DNA of 41,774 nt from a virus, in IMG/VR virus record IMGVR_UViG_3300030104_006801, positions 13,785 through 55,558 of that record; one strand, given 5' to 3'. Positions 24,545 through 33,156 of the stretch are shown here, piece after piece (position 1 is the stretch's first letter; the number at the start of each line of letters is the position of its first letter). The position numbers and the translations under genes were made by a program. The notes beneath the pieces were generated by a model. That model was not told the DNA's origin and searched no databases. It was given only the letters and a program-made list of their open reading frames with translations.

Positions 24545-25457
24545 TTGTTAATTCCTTATATAAATTTAAAATTTGTAATCTTACTGCATTATAAGAAAAT
24601 GTATTCATACATGTTTCATATGCATATGATTGTACCTGATTTCTGTATTCTGAGTCAGATTCTAATTGTTTAATTTTTGCAACTAATTGATTTACATCTG
24701 TACCTGTTAATTCTGGAAATAATATTTTATGATTATCATTGTTTCCTCCTACCATAATAGTATTTAATACTGCACATTGCACACTTTGTATTCCTCCCAT
24801 GGTAGCTTTATCAGTACTTAGTAAGTATTTACATCTAGACCAACTTTTTATAAATGGTTGCAACCCTTTTTCTCCATTATGGTTAACTACTTCTAAATCT
24901 ATTTGTTTTAAAATTTCATCATTATTAGTTGAATGTCTACCTGCAACTTTTCTATTGTAATTAAAAATTGTTTCGTCCTTTTTAGTACCATATTTTTCTT
25001 GTAACAATTTATGATTAATAGGATGTGTAATCACATAAGCATTTTTTGGTTGTTCAAGTCCATGTAGATGATAAAAATCTATAGTTGGATATGGCTGAAT
25101 ATAAGCTTCTGTATTTCTGATAATATAATTACGTACAGATTCGTTATTATTCCAAATTTCTTTGTACATTCCTACAATAACTGCATTTGGATATAATTTT
25201 TTTAATACATGGAGATATTCAGGATTACATTCTATTGCTGCAAATATAAGATCAAATTGTTCGTCAGGATACACATTATTTGTTAGATTAATAAAATGTC
25301 CATCAAATAATGCTGGGTATGTCCAAAATGCGCTATACGGTAAATCTGTTGTTGTAACATCTTGGTTAGTTTCAGATCTATAAAATTTATTATCTTTACA
25401 ATAATATGATGGCTCAGCTGAATTATCTGTTGCAACTGCAAATTTTATGTTATTCAT
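24534..25457 (-). CDS. Putative GT-B-like glycosyltransferase
   Basis: 307 residues. The C-terminal half runs SWSRCKYLLSTDKATMGG, QSVQCAVLNTIMVGGNNDNH, ILFPELTG, then a helical TDVNQLVAKIKQLESDSEY tail. This is the order of strands and loops of the donor-binding half of GT-B enzymes, with a 'choose the target, boost the caller' loop and a final helix bundle. The N-terminal half has a FDLIFAAIECNPEYLHVLKK segment. No recognised family. It overlaps both neighbours by 8-11 nt. Confidence 0.55.
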   Translation of the reverse strand: MNNIKFAVATDNSAEPSYYCKDNKFYRSETNQDVTTTDLPYSAFWTYPALFDGHFINLTNNVYPDEQFDLIFAAIECNPEYLHVLKKLYPNAVIVGMYKEIWNNNESVRNYIIRNTEAYIQPYPTIDFYHLHGLEQPKNAYVITHPINHKLLQEKYGTKKDETIFNYNRKVAGRHSTNNDEILKQIDLEVVNHNGEKGLQPFIKSWSRCKYLLSTDKATMGGIQSVQCAVLNTIMVGGNNDNHKILFPELTGTDVNQLVAKIKQLESDSEYRNQVQSYAYETCMNTFSYNAVRLQILNLYKELTNGN

Positions 25458-26472
25458 TTGTAACTCCTTGTAAATTATTAAACATGTTGTAATAATACAT
25501 ACATAATTTTTCAGATGTAAATTCTTCTGAGTATTTTTTTCTTATATTGTATATAATTCTTTCATTTAATTCATTAAAATTACTATAAATATAATCAAGT
25601 TTTTCTTCTAGGTCTGACCAATCATATTTACATGGTATAAATGTTTCATTATCTATCATTAGATTTGGTAATGTATCAACTAATTCATGACTTGGTTTTA
25701 AAATTATTGTACCAAATACCATTGCTTCTAAATCACGAAAACAAAATTCACCCATACCATATGGAGATATACAAACTTTTGAACTCCATAATTGTTTAAC
25801 ATATTCTTGATATGGTAATTTTTCAGTTATCATAGAATATTGATTTTTCAAAGGTTGCAATTTATCCCATAATCCTGCTCTATGTTCAGTATACAATAAA
25901 TCATTACGTACGCTATGATCATAATTTTCTTTATGGTATGCTTGAAATATTGCACAAAGATCTATAGTTTTATTTGTATTAACTGGTTGCATTTGATGGT
26001 AGTTATTCCAATATCCTAAATTATTATGTGAAAATTTTATTCGGTTCCATTTATCTTTAGGAATATCATATGATAAATCTAAATCACTTCCTTTTCCAAA
26101 AAAGAATTTATTAAAAGCATATGGTATTTTATAATCTTCGCGATTTGGTAATAATTGATTTTTTAACAAATAGATTGCATTGCTTTGTTCAAATACTTCA
26201 TATGCTCCCATTAATGATGTAGAATCTGAACCATCGAATAAAAAATAATCTCCTGTTATTTTAGATAGATTATCTAAACCTTTATTTATACTATCTTGTA
26301 ATGGTATTGACTTGTCTATAAAATCATTCATTCCTACAAACAAATAATCATAATCATTCGATTCTGTTATATCAATGCTATAGTTACGCAACATATCTTT
26401 TACAACATAGAAAGGATTAAATGTAGGTCGATTTCTAGCAATAGTAGGATTTTGAATTTTTACCTTTATCAT
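25450..26472 (-). CDS. Putative GT-B glycosyltransferase (exostosin/GT4-like)
   Basis: 340 residues. The C-terminal region has LWSSKVCISPYGMGEFCFRD, then LEAMVFGTIILKP and DNETFIPCKYDWSDLEEKLDYI. This matches the usual end of exostosin/GT47- and GT4-like enzymes (serine-proline-G loop, then the E-A-x-x-x-G-x-x-x-x segment). The first strand is VKIQNPTIARN. The gene lies among other glycosyltransferases with 8- and 4-nt overlaps. Activity is inferred, not proven by a named motif. Confidence 0.65.
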   Translation of the reverse strand: MIKVKIQNPTIARNRPTFNPFYVVKDMLRNYSIDITESNDYDYLFVGMNDFIDKSIPLQDSINKGLDNLSKITGDYFLFDGSDSTSLMGAYEVFEQSNAIYLLKNQLLPNREDYKIPYAFNKFFFGKGSDLDLSYDIPKDKWNRIKFSHNNLGYWNNYHQMQPVNTNKTIDLCAIFQAYHKENYDHSVRNDLLYTEHRAGLWDKLQPLKNQYSMITEKLPYQEYVKQLWSSKVCISPYGMGEFCFRDLEAMVFGTIILKPSHELVDTLPNLMIDNETFIPCKYDWSDLEEKLDYIYSNFNELNERIIYNIRKKYSEEFTSEKLCMYYYNMFNNLQGVTNE

Positions 26473-27413
26473 AGTATTGTTTTATATTGTATAATTGATT
26501 TATCTAATCCATCTGACAATGTAGTATTTGGTTTCCAATTGGTAGTATCCTTAATTTTACTTGAATCAAGATATTGATGATTAATTTCTGGAAAATCTTT
26601 TTCTTTATAATTAATTAGTAATTTATTATTAATTTTAGATAATATCATAACAACTAGATCTCCAATAGAAATTATTTCGCCACTACCAATATTAAATGCT
26701 TCTCCTGCTGTTTTGTCTATATTTTTAACTAAAGACAAATACCCATCAACTGCATCTTCTATATATAAAAACTCTCTAATAGATTCTTCACTACCTTTCC
26801 ATATCATAGGAGACTTTCCTTGTAATGCTAATCTAATTGTATTTGGAATAATTCTAGACATATTCATATCGGCTCCACCATATAAATTAGAACATCTTGT
26901 AACAACAACAGGTAAATTATAGTTATAAAAATATGATCTTGCAATTAAATCTGTACATGATTTTGATACTTCATATACCCCTTGGCCATCCATAGGCGTA
27001 TTTTCAAGATATGGTAACTTACCTGAACCGTATGCTTTATCTGAACTACTCACTGCTATTGCTTTTACATTACCAAATATTCTTGCAGCTTCTAATATGT
27101 TTATAGTTCCTACTATATTTGTATCAAATGCTAATTTAGGATCTGGTTGACATTTCTTTACTTCTGATAAAGCTCCTAAATGAAATACCGTATCAAATTC
27201 ATATTCATTAAATAATAATTTGATGAATTCAAAATCTCTAATATCGCCTTGAACTATATTAATCTTACTAGTATCAATTCCTAAAGCTTTTAATGTAGTT
27301 TTTTGTTTAATATTTAATGTAACAATTGTTACACTTTCTGCATTAGGTAATACTCGCTTAGCAATATATGAACCTAAAAATCCTGTTCCTCCTGTAATTA
27401 ATATATTTTTCAT
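26469..27413 (-). CDS. NAD-dependent sugar epimerase/dehydratase
   Basis: 314 residues from the ATG at 27413. A longer frame adds 24 residues but overlaps the upstream gene, and the Rossmann motif MKNILITGGTGFLGSY argues for the shorter form. GGTGFLGS is at 8-15, SSSDKAYGSG at 122-131, and the catalytic Y147-x3-K151 (YEVSK) follows. The length and SSSDKAYG are like dTDP/CDP-glucose 4,6-dehydratase or epimerase branches (RfbB/RfbG-like). The product would be a keto-deoxy or epimerised nucleotide sugar for the island. Confidence 0.83.
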   Translation of the reverse strand: MKNILITGGTGFLGSYIAKRVLPNAESVTIVTLNIKQKTTLKALGIDTSKINIVQGDIRDFEFIKLLFNEYEFDTVFHLGALSEVKKCQPDPKLAFDTNIVGTINILEAARIFGNVKAIAVSSSDKAYGSGKLPYLENTPMDGQGVYEVSKSCTDLIARSYFYNYNLPVVVTRCSNLYGGADMNMSRIIPNTIRLALQGKSPMIWKGSEESIREFLYIEDAVDGYLSLVKNIDKTAGEAFNIGSGEIISIGDLVVMILSKINNKLLINYKEKDFPEINHQYLDSSKIKDTTNWKPNTTLSDGLDKSIIQYKTIL

Positions 27414-27418
27414 TTTGT

Positions 27419-28045
27419 TTAAATTGTTTCGTAAAATGCATTTTGAGCTTCTTGTCTTCCAATATTTTTTGGATGATATATGCAATAATTTTCTTCTGCA
27501 GGTAAATTTGCAAATTTAGTATAACCTTTTAATTGTTCATGTACTGGCTTTATCCAGTAAATATTTTCATCATTTCTATATATTCTCATTTGCCAGTCTG
27601 GAAAGTTTACCCAACCTTGGTCATCTACTCTCCATCCCCATTTTGCAATATGAGCTTCTGTTATTCCTGCTACTGTATTTACTCTAGGAACCCAATAAGC
27701 TTCTGTCTCTGCATTAGCTTCTAAAATAAACGGTAATGCTTCAATTAGATATTCATTAGGTATTTCATCTGCATCTATTTGAAATATCCAATTACCGTTA
27801 CAACTTTTGTTTAATTTATTTTTATATGCTGCAAAATTCTTATCCAATGCAAATTGATTAAGAGAATATTCTGATGCAGGTTTACTTTCAAACCTTTCAC
27901 ATACATCTATAACTTTTTGAGTTGCATTCATGTCCATTTGAACAACAACTTCATCTTCTCGTCGTTTATGTTCGAATAAAAATGTTAATAATTTTTCTAT
28001 TTCTTTATGCTCATTGCATACTGTAATTGCGTAACTAATTTTCAT
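27419..28045 (-). CDS. GT2-family glycosyltransferase
   Basis: 208 residues. The first strand SYAITVCNEHKEIEKLL is a standard family 2 opening; the donor metal motif D91-A-D93 sits in WIFQIDADEIPNEYL; the acceptor part has WVPRVNTVAG and a WGWRVDDQG stretch. It is shorter than many GT2 enzymes but contains the full catalytic fold. A conserved aspartate as catalytic base would be expected near 142-152. It overlaps the gene at 28035 by 11 nt. Confidence 0.82.
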   Translation of the reverse strand: MKISYAITVCNEHKEIEKLLTFLFEHKRREDEVVVQMDMNATQKVIDVCERFESKPASEYSLNQFALDKNFAAYKNKLNKSCNGNWIFQIDADEIPNEYLIEALPFILEANAETEAYWVPRVNTVAGITEAHIAKWGWRVDDQGWVNFPDWQMRIYRNDENIYWIKPVHEQLKGYTKFANLPAEENYCIYHPKNIGRQEAQNAFYETI

Positions 28046-28559
28046 TTTGCTTCTCCTGTGCTATTGTATAAAATGCATCTAATGCATTTTGGAAATCATA
28101 TCCTTCAAATTTTATTGCATTGTCAACATCTAATTTTGTAGTATAATATTCATCATCTCTACCTGGTATCGGATACTTTAATCTTTCATCTCCTTCTATA
28201 GGTATTACTTTTGATATACTCCAATTATAATCAGTTGGAGCTCCTCCTTTTCCTTCTGCATACATCATTACACCTGGCATTTGCATAAAAGTTGGATACC
28301 AAACCGTATTTAATACATTATCTATTAGTTTTAATTTAACCATCAATTCAGAACATCCTTGTTCAAATTGTTTACATGCATCTGAATTAAATACTAATGA
28401 TGTACGAGTAATGTATCCTGACTCCATACACATTCTATGCTCATCTCCTGTATTTGTATCCGCTTCAACTATTACGCATTTATTTTTTGTAATAGGTGAT
28501 ACTTCGTCATACTCTAAATTTATACCTGATTCGTTTTTTATTATTTCTATATCGCTCAT
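28035..28559 (-). CDS. Conserved hypothetical protein
   Basis: 174 residues, soluble, methionine- and aspartate-rich, with three cysteines at about 28, 44 and 62 and one further on. Segments such as WYPTFMQMPGVMMYAEGKGGAP and DERLKYPIPGRDDEYYTTKLD suggest a folded domain. It overlaps the GT4 gene (4 nt) and the GT2 gene (11 nt). I do not recognise it. It could be a partner of a glycosyltransferase or a cargo gene. Confidence 0.72.
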   Translation of the reverse strand: MSDIEIIKNESGINLEYDEVSPITKNKCVIVEADTNTGDEHRMCMESGYITRTSLVFNSDACKQFEQGCSELMVKLKLIDNVLNTVWYPTFMQMPGVMMYAEGKGGAPTDYNWSISKVIPIEGDERLKYPIPGRDDEYYTTKLDVDNAIKFEGYDFQNALDAFYTIAQEKQNEN

Positions 28560-29893
28560 GATTCAACCTTTTTTAATTTTGGTAATTTTAGCTTAGGTGC
28601 TTCTGATGTTTTATTGCTTCCTATTTTCTTTAACTTAGGTAATTGCAATGACATTTGTTGTGGTACATTTTTAATACCGTTATCTACATATTCACAGAAT
28701 AACTCTTTCATTTTATCTAAGCTAAAATTAGTTTTTATATGATGTGACTGTTTTCTACTTTTTTCTAAATATTTTTTATAGTTATCTTTTACATCAACAA
28801 GTATCTTTGATGCATATGAATAATTAACTGTAAACCATTGTGCTTCTTTTAATATAAATCTATCTGTTGCTGATGGATGCACTTGTGTCAATGTTCCAGG
28901 TAACATTATTCCATATTTTAGAAAATCTTTTTGTCCACTCCAATCGGATGCAATAATAGGTTTACCTGTCATACCAAATTCTGCTAATGGCCTACCAAAT
29001 CCTTCACCTTTTGTAAATGATACCATTGCTTTTACTTTAGGATGATTATACAATGAATTCATTTCATTATCAGTTAGATCGCCATGAAGTAAATATATAT
29101 TTGGTGCACGATCTCCATATGGATGAATTACTTCTTGAATTTTATTTGTTATATGATCGCGATCAATAATTGAGAATGTTGCATGAGATGTTTTAAGAAT
29201 TAGGCCTGGTCGATTCTTTTTTGCTTTATTTTTAAATGTTTCACAAAATGTTTTAATCATCATACCCGTATCTTTTCTATCCTGTCCTAACTGTCCATTC
29301 AACCAATGTCCTACATACAAATAACAAAAATCTTCTTTTATTTCATTTATTTCATCAAGTACTGGTTTTGCAATTGTTGATGTTTTTTTGTATATATTAA
29401 GATCAACACCTTCAAATAGTACTTCAATAGGCTTTTCTAATTTTAAATCGCCAACTTTTTGTTTTGTTTTTTCATCCATTTTATCAAAAACACTATGAAC
29501 AAATCCATTCTTTGAATGTTCGCTGGTAGTTAAAATTAAATCCATTTTATTACATCCTTGAAGAAATTCATGAGAAACTAATGTTGTTTCTATTCCAGCT
29601 GTAACACCTATGTTAAACTTGCCTCTAGCTTGGAATTCATTTGGAACTGAAATTTGAATAAATATGTCTGGTTGCTGATTTATATTTTGTCTTGCAATCT
29701 TTTCTTGTATTAATTTATGATCTTCATTATCTGCCTCTAAAGCATTCATAGGACATGAACCCCATGGTAATGATACTATTTTTATTTCATATTTATCTGC
29801 TTTAATTAATGATAATGCTAGATCTCTTGTATGGTTTCCATATCCTGATCTTGTTGCAACTGGTCCTTGTATTACTATAAATGGTTTTGTCAT
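28556..29893 (-). CDS. GT4-like glycosyltransferase with repeated LPKLKK tail
   Basis: 445 residues, GT-B. The first strand is followed by a GYGNHTRDLALSLI loop; the C-terminal half has YVGHWLNGQ, the KGEGFGRPLAEFG stretch with the E-x7-E glutamates, and GTLTQVHPS. This is a standard family 4 layout. The last ~35 residues are unusual: LQLPKLKKIGS and KLKLPKLKKVES, two copies of a short basic motif. The next upstream gene starts with a third copy (KLPKLKKINS). The motif may be a docking tag or a remnant of gene duplication. It overlaps both neighbours by 4 nt. Confidence 0.82.
   Translation of the reverse strand: MTKPFIVIQGPVATRSGYGNHTRDLALSLIKADKYEIKIVSLPWGSCPMNALEADNEDHKLIQEKIARQNINQQPDIFIQISVPNEFQARGKFNIGVTAGIETTLVSHEFLQGCNKMDLILTTSEHSKNGFVHSVFDKMDEKTKQKVGDLKLEKPIEVLFEGVDLNIYKKTSTIAKPVLDEINEIKEDFCYLYVGHWLNGQLGQDRKDTGMMIKTFCETFKNKAKKNRPGLILKTSHATFSIIDRDHITNKIQEVIHPYGDRAPNIYLLHGDLTDNEMNSLYNHPKVKAMVSFTKGEGFGRPLAEFGMTGKPIIASDWSGQKDFLKYGIMLPGTLTQVHPSATDRFILKEAQWFTVNYSYASKILVDVKDNYKKYLEKSRKQSHHIKTNFSLDKMKELFCEYVDNGIKNVPQQMSLQLPKLKKIGSNKTSEAPKLKLPKLKKVES
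28569..28586 (-). repeat. 18-nt repeat encoding LPKLKK, copy A
   Basis: TTACCAAAATTAAAAAAG on the minus strand near the end of the GT4-like gene. It is identical to a stretch at the start of the gene 29890-31347, in the same reading frame. Confidence 0.75.
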
Positions 29894-31347
29894 AATATAA
29901 CTCCTGGTTTTTCAATTTGTTTTCTTTGTTCAATTTTATATGTCGTGAATTTTTTTCTAGGTGTCCATTTTTCAAAACATTCACTAATACATTTTTCCAT
30001 CAATTCGCTCATTCCTTTTGCTGACATATAAGATTCAGTTCCATTAACCCATTCATGTCCAGCTAGGCCACATTCTTCTCTTTCTTCACTAGGCATGTTA
30101 TACCAATACATTATTGCATCTGCTATGTCTCTAAAATCTGCTCTATCATCAAATATGTATGGTGTTTGTGGCGAACCTTGCATTGATCTATTTGATGGAA
30201 ATACTGGTTTTACCCATTTTGCATGTTTCTTATATGTTCCATCATGGTTACTTGGAAAATCTGTCGTAAATTCTATCCAATCTCCATTTTCATCTTCAAA
30301 TCTACAACCATCTTGCAATCCTCCTGTTACATTATTAATAATTGGCGTTCCTGTATGTAATGATTCATTCCATGAAATACCAAATCCTTCATTGGATGCG
30401 ATGTTTATAGTTACATCTGCATTGTTGTAAAAATGATTTAATTGTTTTGTATCAACAGCTGTTGTAGAAAATATTACTTTATACTCTGGACATAATGCAT
30501 TCTTAACTGCTATTAAATCTGTTCCGTTATCATCCGATGCTTGTGTATGCATAAATAAAACACATTTTTCAGCTTTTTCTTTTGGAAGTTTATCACAAAA
30601 CGCTTTATATGATAAAATTAAATCACCTGGTTGTTTTCTTCTAATATTTCTATTATTCCAAAATACAACAAATTCAGCGTTATTTTGTGCTCTAAAATTT
30701 GTACGGAATTGTTCATATTCTGCCCAATCAGGTGACAATGGCGTTATTGGAAAAAAGTGCTTTGCATTTGCTCCATGCGGAACCCATTGAACTGCCCAAT
30801 CAGGTTTTGGATATTTTTGTAATACATTTTTTACAATATTATTTGTTTGTCTTGATATATTCATTAATAAATCACAAGATTCATAAAATGGTTCATTCCA
30901 ATGCGGATAAGGTAAATCATCCCATATGTTATAATACATTAATGGCATAGTTTGTCTAAGTTCATGCTCCATTGAATATAACCATCCCCAGAATCTTGGG
31001 TCTGTAAAATGTAAAATTGCATCTGGCTTTTCAATGTTTAATAATTCTTGTAATACTTGTGGATTACCATATCCGTTATGTGGATATACTTTAACATATG
31101 CATCTTCTACACCTGTTTCTTTTTGTACATCAGCTGAAATATCGATTATTTTTCCATGATCTGGATGTTTTACTGCTGCACCTAACTGTACCCAATCATA
31201 TTTGTCTACAGTTCCTAATACAAATTCTTTTGACATTGTTCCTATACCAGAAAACATTCTTAAATCGTCAGATAATAGTAAAATTTTCTTTTTAGTACGC
31301 CTGTTTGAATTGATCTTTTTTAATTTTGGTAACTTTATTGGTTCCAT
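29890..31347 (-). CDS. GT4-like glycosyltransferase starting with LPKLKK motif
   Basis: 485 residues. It begins MEPIKLPKLKKINSNRRTKKK, a basic segment holding the LPKLKK motif shared with the tail of the next gene. The GT-B body starts KILLLSDDLRMFSGIGTMS. The donor half includes VFWNNRNIRRKQPGDLI, CVLFMHTQASDDNG and INIASNEGFGISWNESLHTG, where the E-x7-E pair of GT4 enzymes is seen. The N-terminal half has YYNIWDDLPYPHWNEPFYES. It is the first gene of the glycan island, behind a 55-nt gap with a good promoter-like motif and an AGAGGAA ribosome site. Confidence 0.82.
   Translation of the reverse strand: MEPIKLPKLKKINSNRRTKKKILLLSDDLRMFSGIGTMSKEFVLGTVDKYDWVQLGAAVKHPDHGKIIDISADVQKETGVEDAYVKVYPHNGYGNPQVLQELLNIEKPDAILHFTDPRFWGWLYSMEHELRQTMPLMYYNIWDDLPYPHWNEPFYESCDLLMNISRQTNNIVKNVLQKYPKPDWAVQWVPHGANAKHFFPITPLSPDWAEYEQFRTNFRAQNNAEFVVFWNNRNIRRKQPGDLILSYKAFCDKLPKEKAEKCVLFMHTQASDDNGTDLIAVKNALCPEYKVIFSTTAVDTKQLNHFYNNADVTINIASNEGFGISWNESLHTGTPIINNVTGGLQDGCRFEDENGDWIEFTTDFPSNHDGTYKKHAKWVKPVFPSNRSMQGSPQTPYIFDDRADFRDIADAIMYWYNMPSEEREECGLAGHEWVNGTESYMSAKGMSELMEKCISECFEKWTPRKKFTTYKIEQRKQIEKPGVIL
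31315..31332 (-). repeat. 18-nt repeat encoding LPKLKK, copy B
   Basis: TTACCAAAATTAAAAAAG, identical to copy A near 28569 and in the same frame, at codons 6-11 of the gene starting at 31347. Confidence 0.75.
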
Positions 31348-31376
31348 ATATTTCCTCTTATAACCGTTCTTTTAAT

Positions 31377-31399
31377 TTAATATAAATATGCTTTTGCAA
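31377..31399 (-). promoter_or_regulatory. Putative promoter, TTG-N12-TATATTAA
   Basis: TTGCAAAA, 7 nt, TATATTAA on the minus strand in the 55-nt gap before the first glycosyltransferase of the island, about 30 nt from its ATG. The TTGCAAAA and the spacing equal those at 40392-40414. This would start the island's main transcript. Confidence 0.6.
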
Positions 31400-31402
31400 G
31401 CT

Positions 31403-31588
31403 TTAACCTTTCATTTTTTTGAAAATAAATTTGTCAATTGGCCAAAATATACATGCTCCTACAAATTGAAATCCAATTACTGTTGCAAGGTTTGACCAAC
31501 CTAAAATATCTGAAAACAGATACATGCATGGCCATGATACAATTATACCTAATTGCCATTTGGCATGATATGTTAAATATTTCTTCAT
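31403..31588 (-). CDS. Small two-helix membrane protein
   Basis: 61 residues. Two hydrophobic stretches, about 12-30 (QLGIIVSWPCMYLFSDILG) and 36-53 (ATVIGFQFVGACIFWPID), with basic residues at both ends (MKKY, KFIFKKMKG), predict a hairpin with both ends on the cytoplasmic side. I associate this type of small protein with T4-like marine phages, but no function is known to me. It overlaps the SLOG gene by 4 nt and ends the transcription block before the glycan-island promoter. Confidence 0.78.
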   Translation of the reverse strand: MKKYLTYHAKWQLGIIVSWPCMYLFSDILGWSNLATVIGFQFVGACIFWPIDKFIFKKMKG

Positions 31589-31986
31589 GTTATTATTGTT
31601 ACTGGTTTATTTAATTTTTTAGCCGATTTGATTGCACTTTCACTTCCATTTGCAGTTAATCCATTTGGTATAAATGCCATCATAACATCACATGCTTTTG
31701 CTATCAACATATTTCTATGATGAAATTGTGATACATGATACGGCTTGTCATAATAATTATCTGACATTGCAGAATATAAATTTTTAGTTGTATGAGCTGG
31801 ATTAAATTCTTGATATTTTATTCCAAACTCTAATGCATACTTTCTTACAAATTTATCTGCTCCATATTGAGCTCCGCCTGATATAACAATTAGATCAGTT
31901 CCAAATTTTTGCTTAAGTTGAAATAACGCATCTTTTATCTTACGCGTATTTTCATACTCTCTACTGCCTATTATTGCTACTCTCAT
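31585..31986 (-). CDS. SLOG/DUF2493-like Rossmann nucleotide-binding protein
   Basis: 133 residues. MRVAIIGSREYENTRKIK is the characteristic opening of DUF2493/YAcAr proteins of the SLOG superfamily. VISGGAQYGADKFVRKYA (35-52) is the G-G-A-x-x-G-A-D loop that binds a nucleotide or nucleotide sugar derivative. FIPNGLTANGSESAI near the end matches the family's G-T-x-x-S/T loop. These proteins sense or process nucleotide-derived ligands. The role in phages is unclear; some sit near defence or counter-defence genes. It overlaps the upstream gene by 26 nt, but the motif starts right at this ATG. Confidence 0.8.
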   Translation of the reverse strand: MRVAIIGSREYENTRKIKDALFQLKQKFGTDLIVISGGAQYGADKFVRKYALEFGIKYQEFNPAHTTKNLYSAMSDNYYDKPYHVSQFHHRNMLIAKACDVMMAFIPNGLTANGSESAIKSAKKLNKPVTIIT

Positions 31987-32191
31987 CTGATTCTGATATT
32001 AAACTTTTTACTGTTTCAGATAATTCTCTTGCTTCTGCAATATCTTTAACTAATTTTTTACATTCAGCTACTATATCTGGATGTTCACCAATTCCTGCTG
32101 AATTTGACATATAGTTTTGTAGATTGGCAATTGCCTTTGCTTCTTGTGCTTTTGCATCTAACATTAATGCATTTGTAATTAAGTTACTCAT
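31961..32191 (-). CDS. Small hypothetical helical protein
   Basis: 76 residues, mostly helical, with many A, E, K and S; no cysteine-based site and no membrane segment. The N-terminal part (MSNLITNALMLDAKAQEAKAI) and the tail after residue 50 could form a coiled coil. It overlaps both its neighbours (26 nt with the SLOG gene and 4 nt with the nuclease gene), supporting translation. Not recognised. Confidence 0.68.
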   Translation of the reverse strand: MSNLITNALMLDAKAQEAKAIANLQNYMSNSAGIGEHPDIVAECKKLVKDIAEARELSETVKSLISESDESSNNRQ

Positions 32192-33120
32192 AATTTTACT
32201 CTATTTTCTTTTGGGCATAAATCTATTTGATCTTTAAATTCACACCATTTACAATTTTTATTATTTTTACCAGCTACTGCGGTAAATTCTTTTGTTTTAT
32301 ATGAACCATCTGTATTAAAATTTAAATCTACAAATGATTCTATTGATCGAGTTAATTTATTTCTAGTTGGCTTACCGCTTGCTGGCATAAACTCTGTTAT
32401 CCTTTTTTGCGGAAACATTGCTCCTTCAATTAATTTTCTCTTTACAATCATATATTTTATATCAATATTTTCAACATCAAATCCATATTGTTCTGCAAAA
32501 TACTTTTTATATAATACTAATTGAGATGTTTTTGTTTTATCTGCTTTTTGATATTTATTCCAACCTCTTGTACTAGTTTTAATATCTATAATAGTTATCT
32601 TACCATCTCTTTTATCTCTAATAACAACATCTAAATAACCCAACATCATTACTTTATCATTTGTATTATTTACTGGATGGTATATTGGAATTTCTATTCC
32701 TAGTAATTCTTCATTCTTAGCAGAAAAATAAGCTCCTCTTTTCTTTTTGAACCAATCTAAAATTGCAACACCATCAGAATAAAATTCGTTCATTTCTCTT
32801 TTAGTTGAAAAATGTTCTCCCATCTTGTTTACAGCTTCTTTATATAAACTATGCATTTGATCTGCTAAATATTTATTAAGATCAATTTGATTAGCTTTTG
32901 TAACAGATTGTTCAAACATTACAGTTAAATAATTTTGTAATGTTTCATGAAAAGCTGTTCCAAATATAGTATGGATAGATTGGCTAAATGTTCTTAAATT
33001 TTTCACATAAGCTAATTCCCAATGTTTAGGACATGTTGAATACATTGCATATTGTGAATATGATATTTTTCTTTCTGCCTTATTAGGCTCTCTCTGGTTA
33101 AACTTTAGGAACTTATTCAT
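32188..33120 (-). CDS. PD-(D/E)XK nuclease, Cas4/AddB/RecB-like, with Fe-S cysteines
   Basis: 310 residues. SQYAMYSTCPKHWELAYV (22-39) contains Cys30, the first cluster ligand. GTAFHETL (54-61) has the motif His58; GYLDVVI (161-167) has Asp164; TIIDIKTS (176-183) has the D179-x-K181 catalytic pair; SQLVLYKKYF has Q200-x3-Y204. The C-terminus has C290-x2-C293 and C302, completing a probable 4Fe-4S site as in Cas4 and AddB. The likely job is DNA end processing during recombination or host DNA breakdown. Its ATG lies right beneath a promoter-like motif. The protein is full length for a stand-alone member. Confidence 0.86.
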   Translation of the reverse strand: MNKFLKFNQREPNKAERKISYSQYAMYSTCPKHWELAYVKNLRTFSQSIHTIFGTAFHETLQNYLTVMFEQSVTKANQIDLNKYLADQMHSLYKEAVNKMGEHFSTKREMNEFYSDGVAILDWFKKKRGAYFSAKNEELLGIEIPIYHPVNNTNDKVMMLGYLDVVIRDKRDGKITIIDIKTSTRGWNKYQKADKTKTSQLVLYKKYFAEQYGFDVENIDIKYMIVKRKLIEGAMFPQKRITEFMPASGKPTRNKLTRSIESFVDLNFNTDGSYKTKEFTAVAGKNNKNCKWCEFKDQIDLCPKENRVKL

Positions 33121-33123
33121 ATA

Positions 33124-33147
33124 TTAAATATAAGAAAAATATTTCAA
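33124..33147 (-). promoter_or_regulatory. Putative promoter, TTG-N12-TATATTTAA
   Basis: TTG, 12 nt, TATATTTAA on the minus strand in the 36-nt gap before the nuclease gene. The box ends 4 nt from the ATG, so the transcript would start at or near the first codon. Confidence 0.5.
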
Positions 33148-33156
33148 AGTACCAAA

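Noticed and set aside
27414-27485. Longer start of the epimerase at 26469
   Set aside because: The extra 24 residues overlap the GT2 gene and are not like a Rossmann N-terminus.
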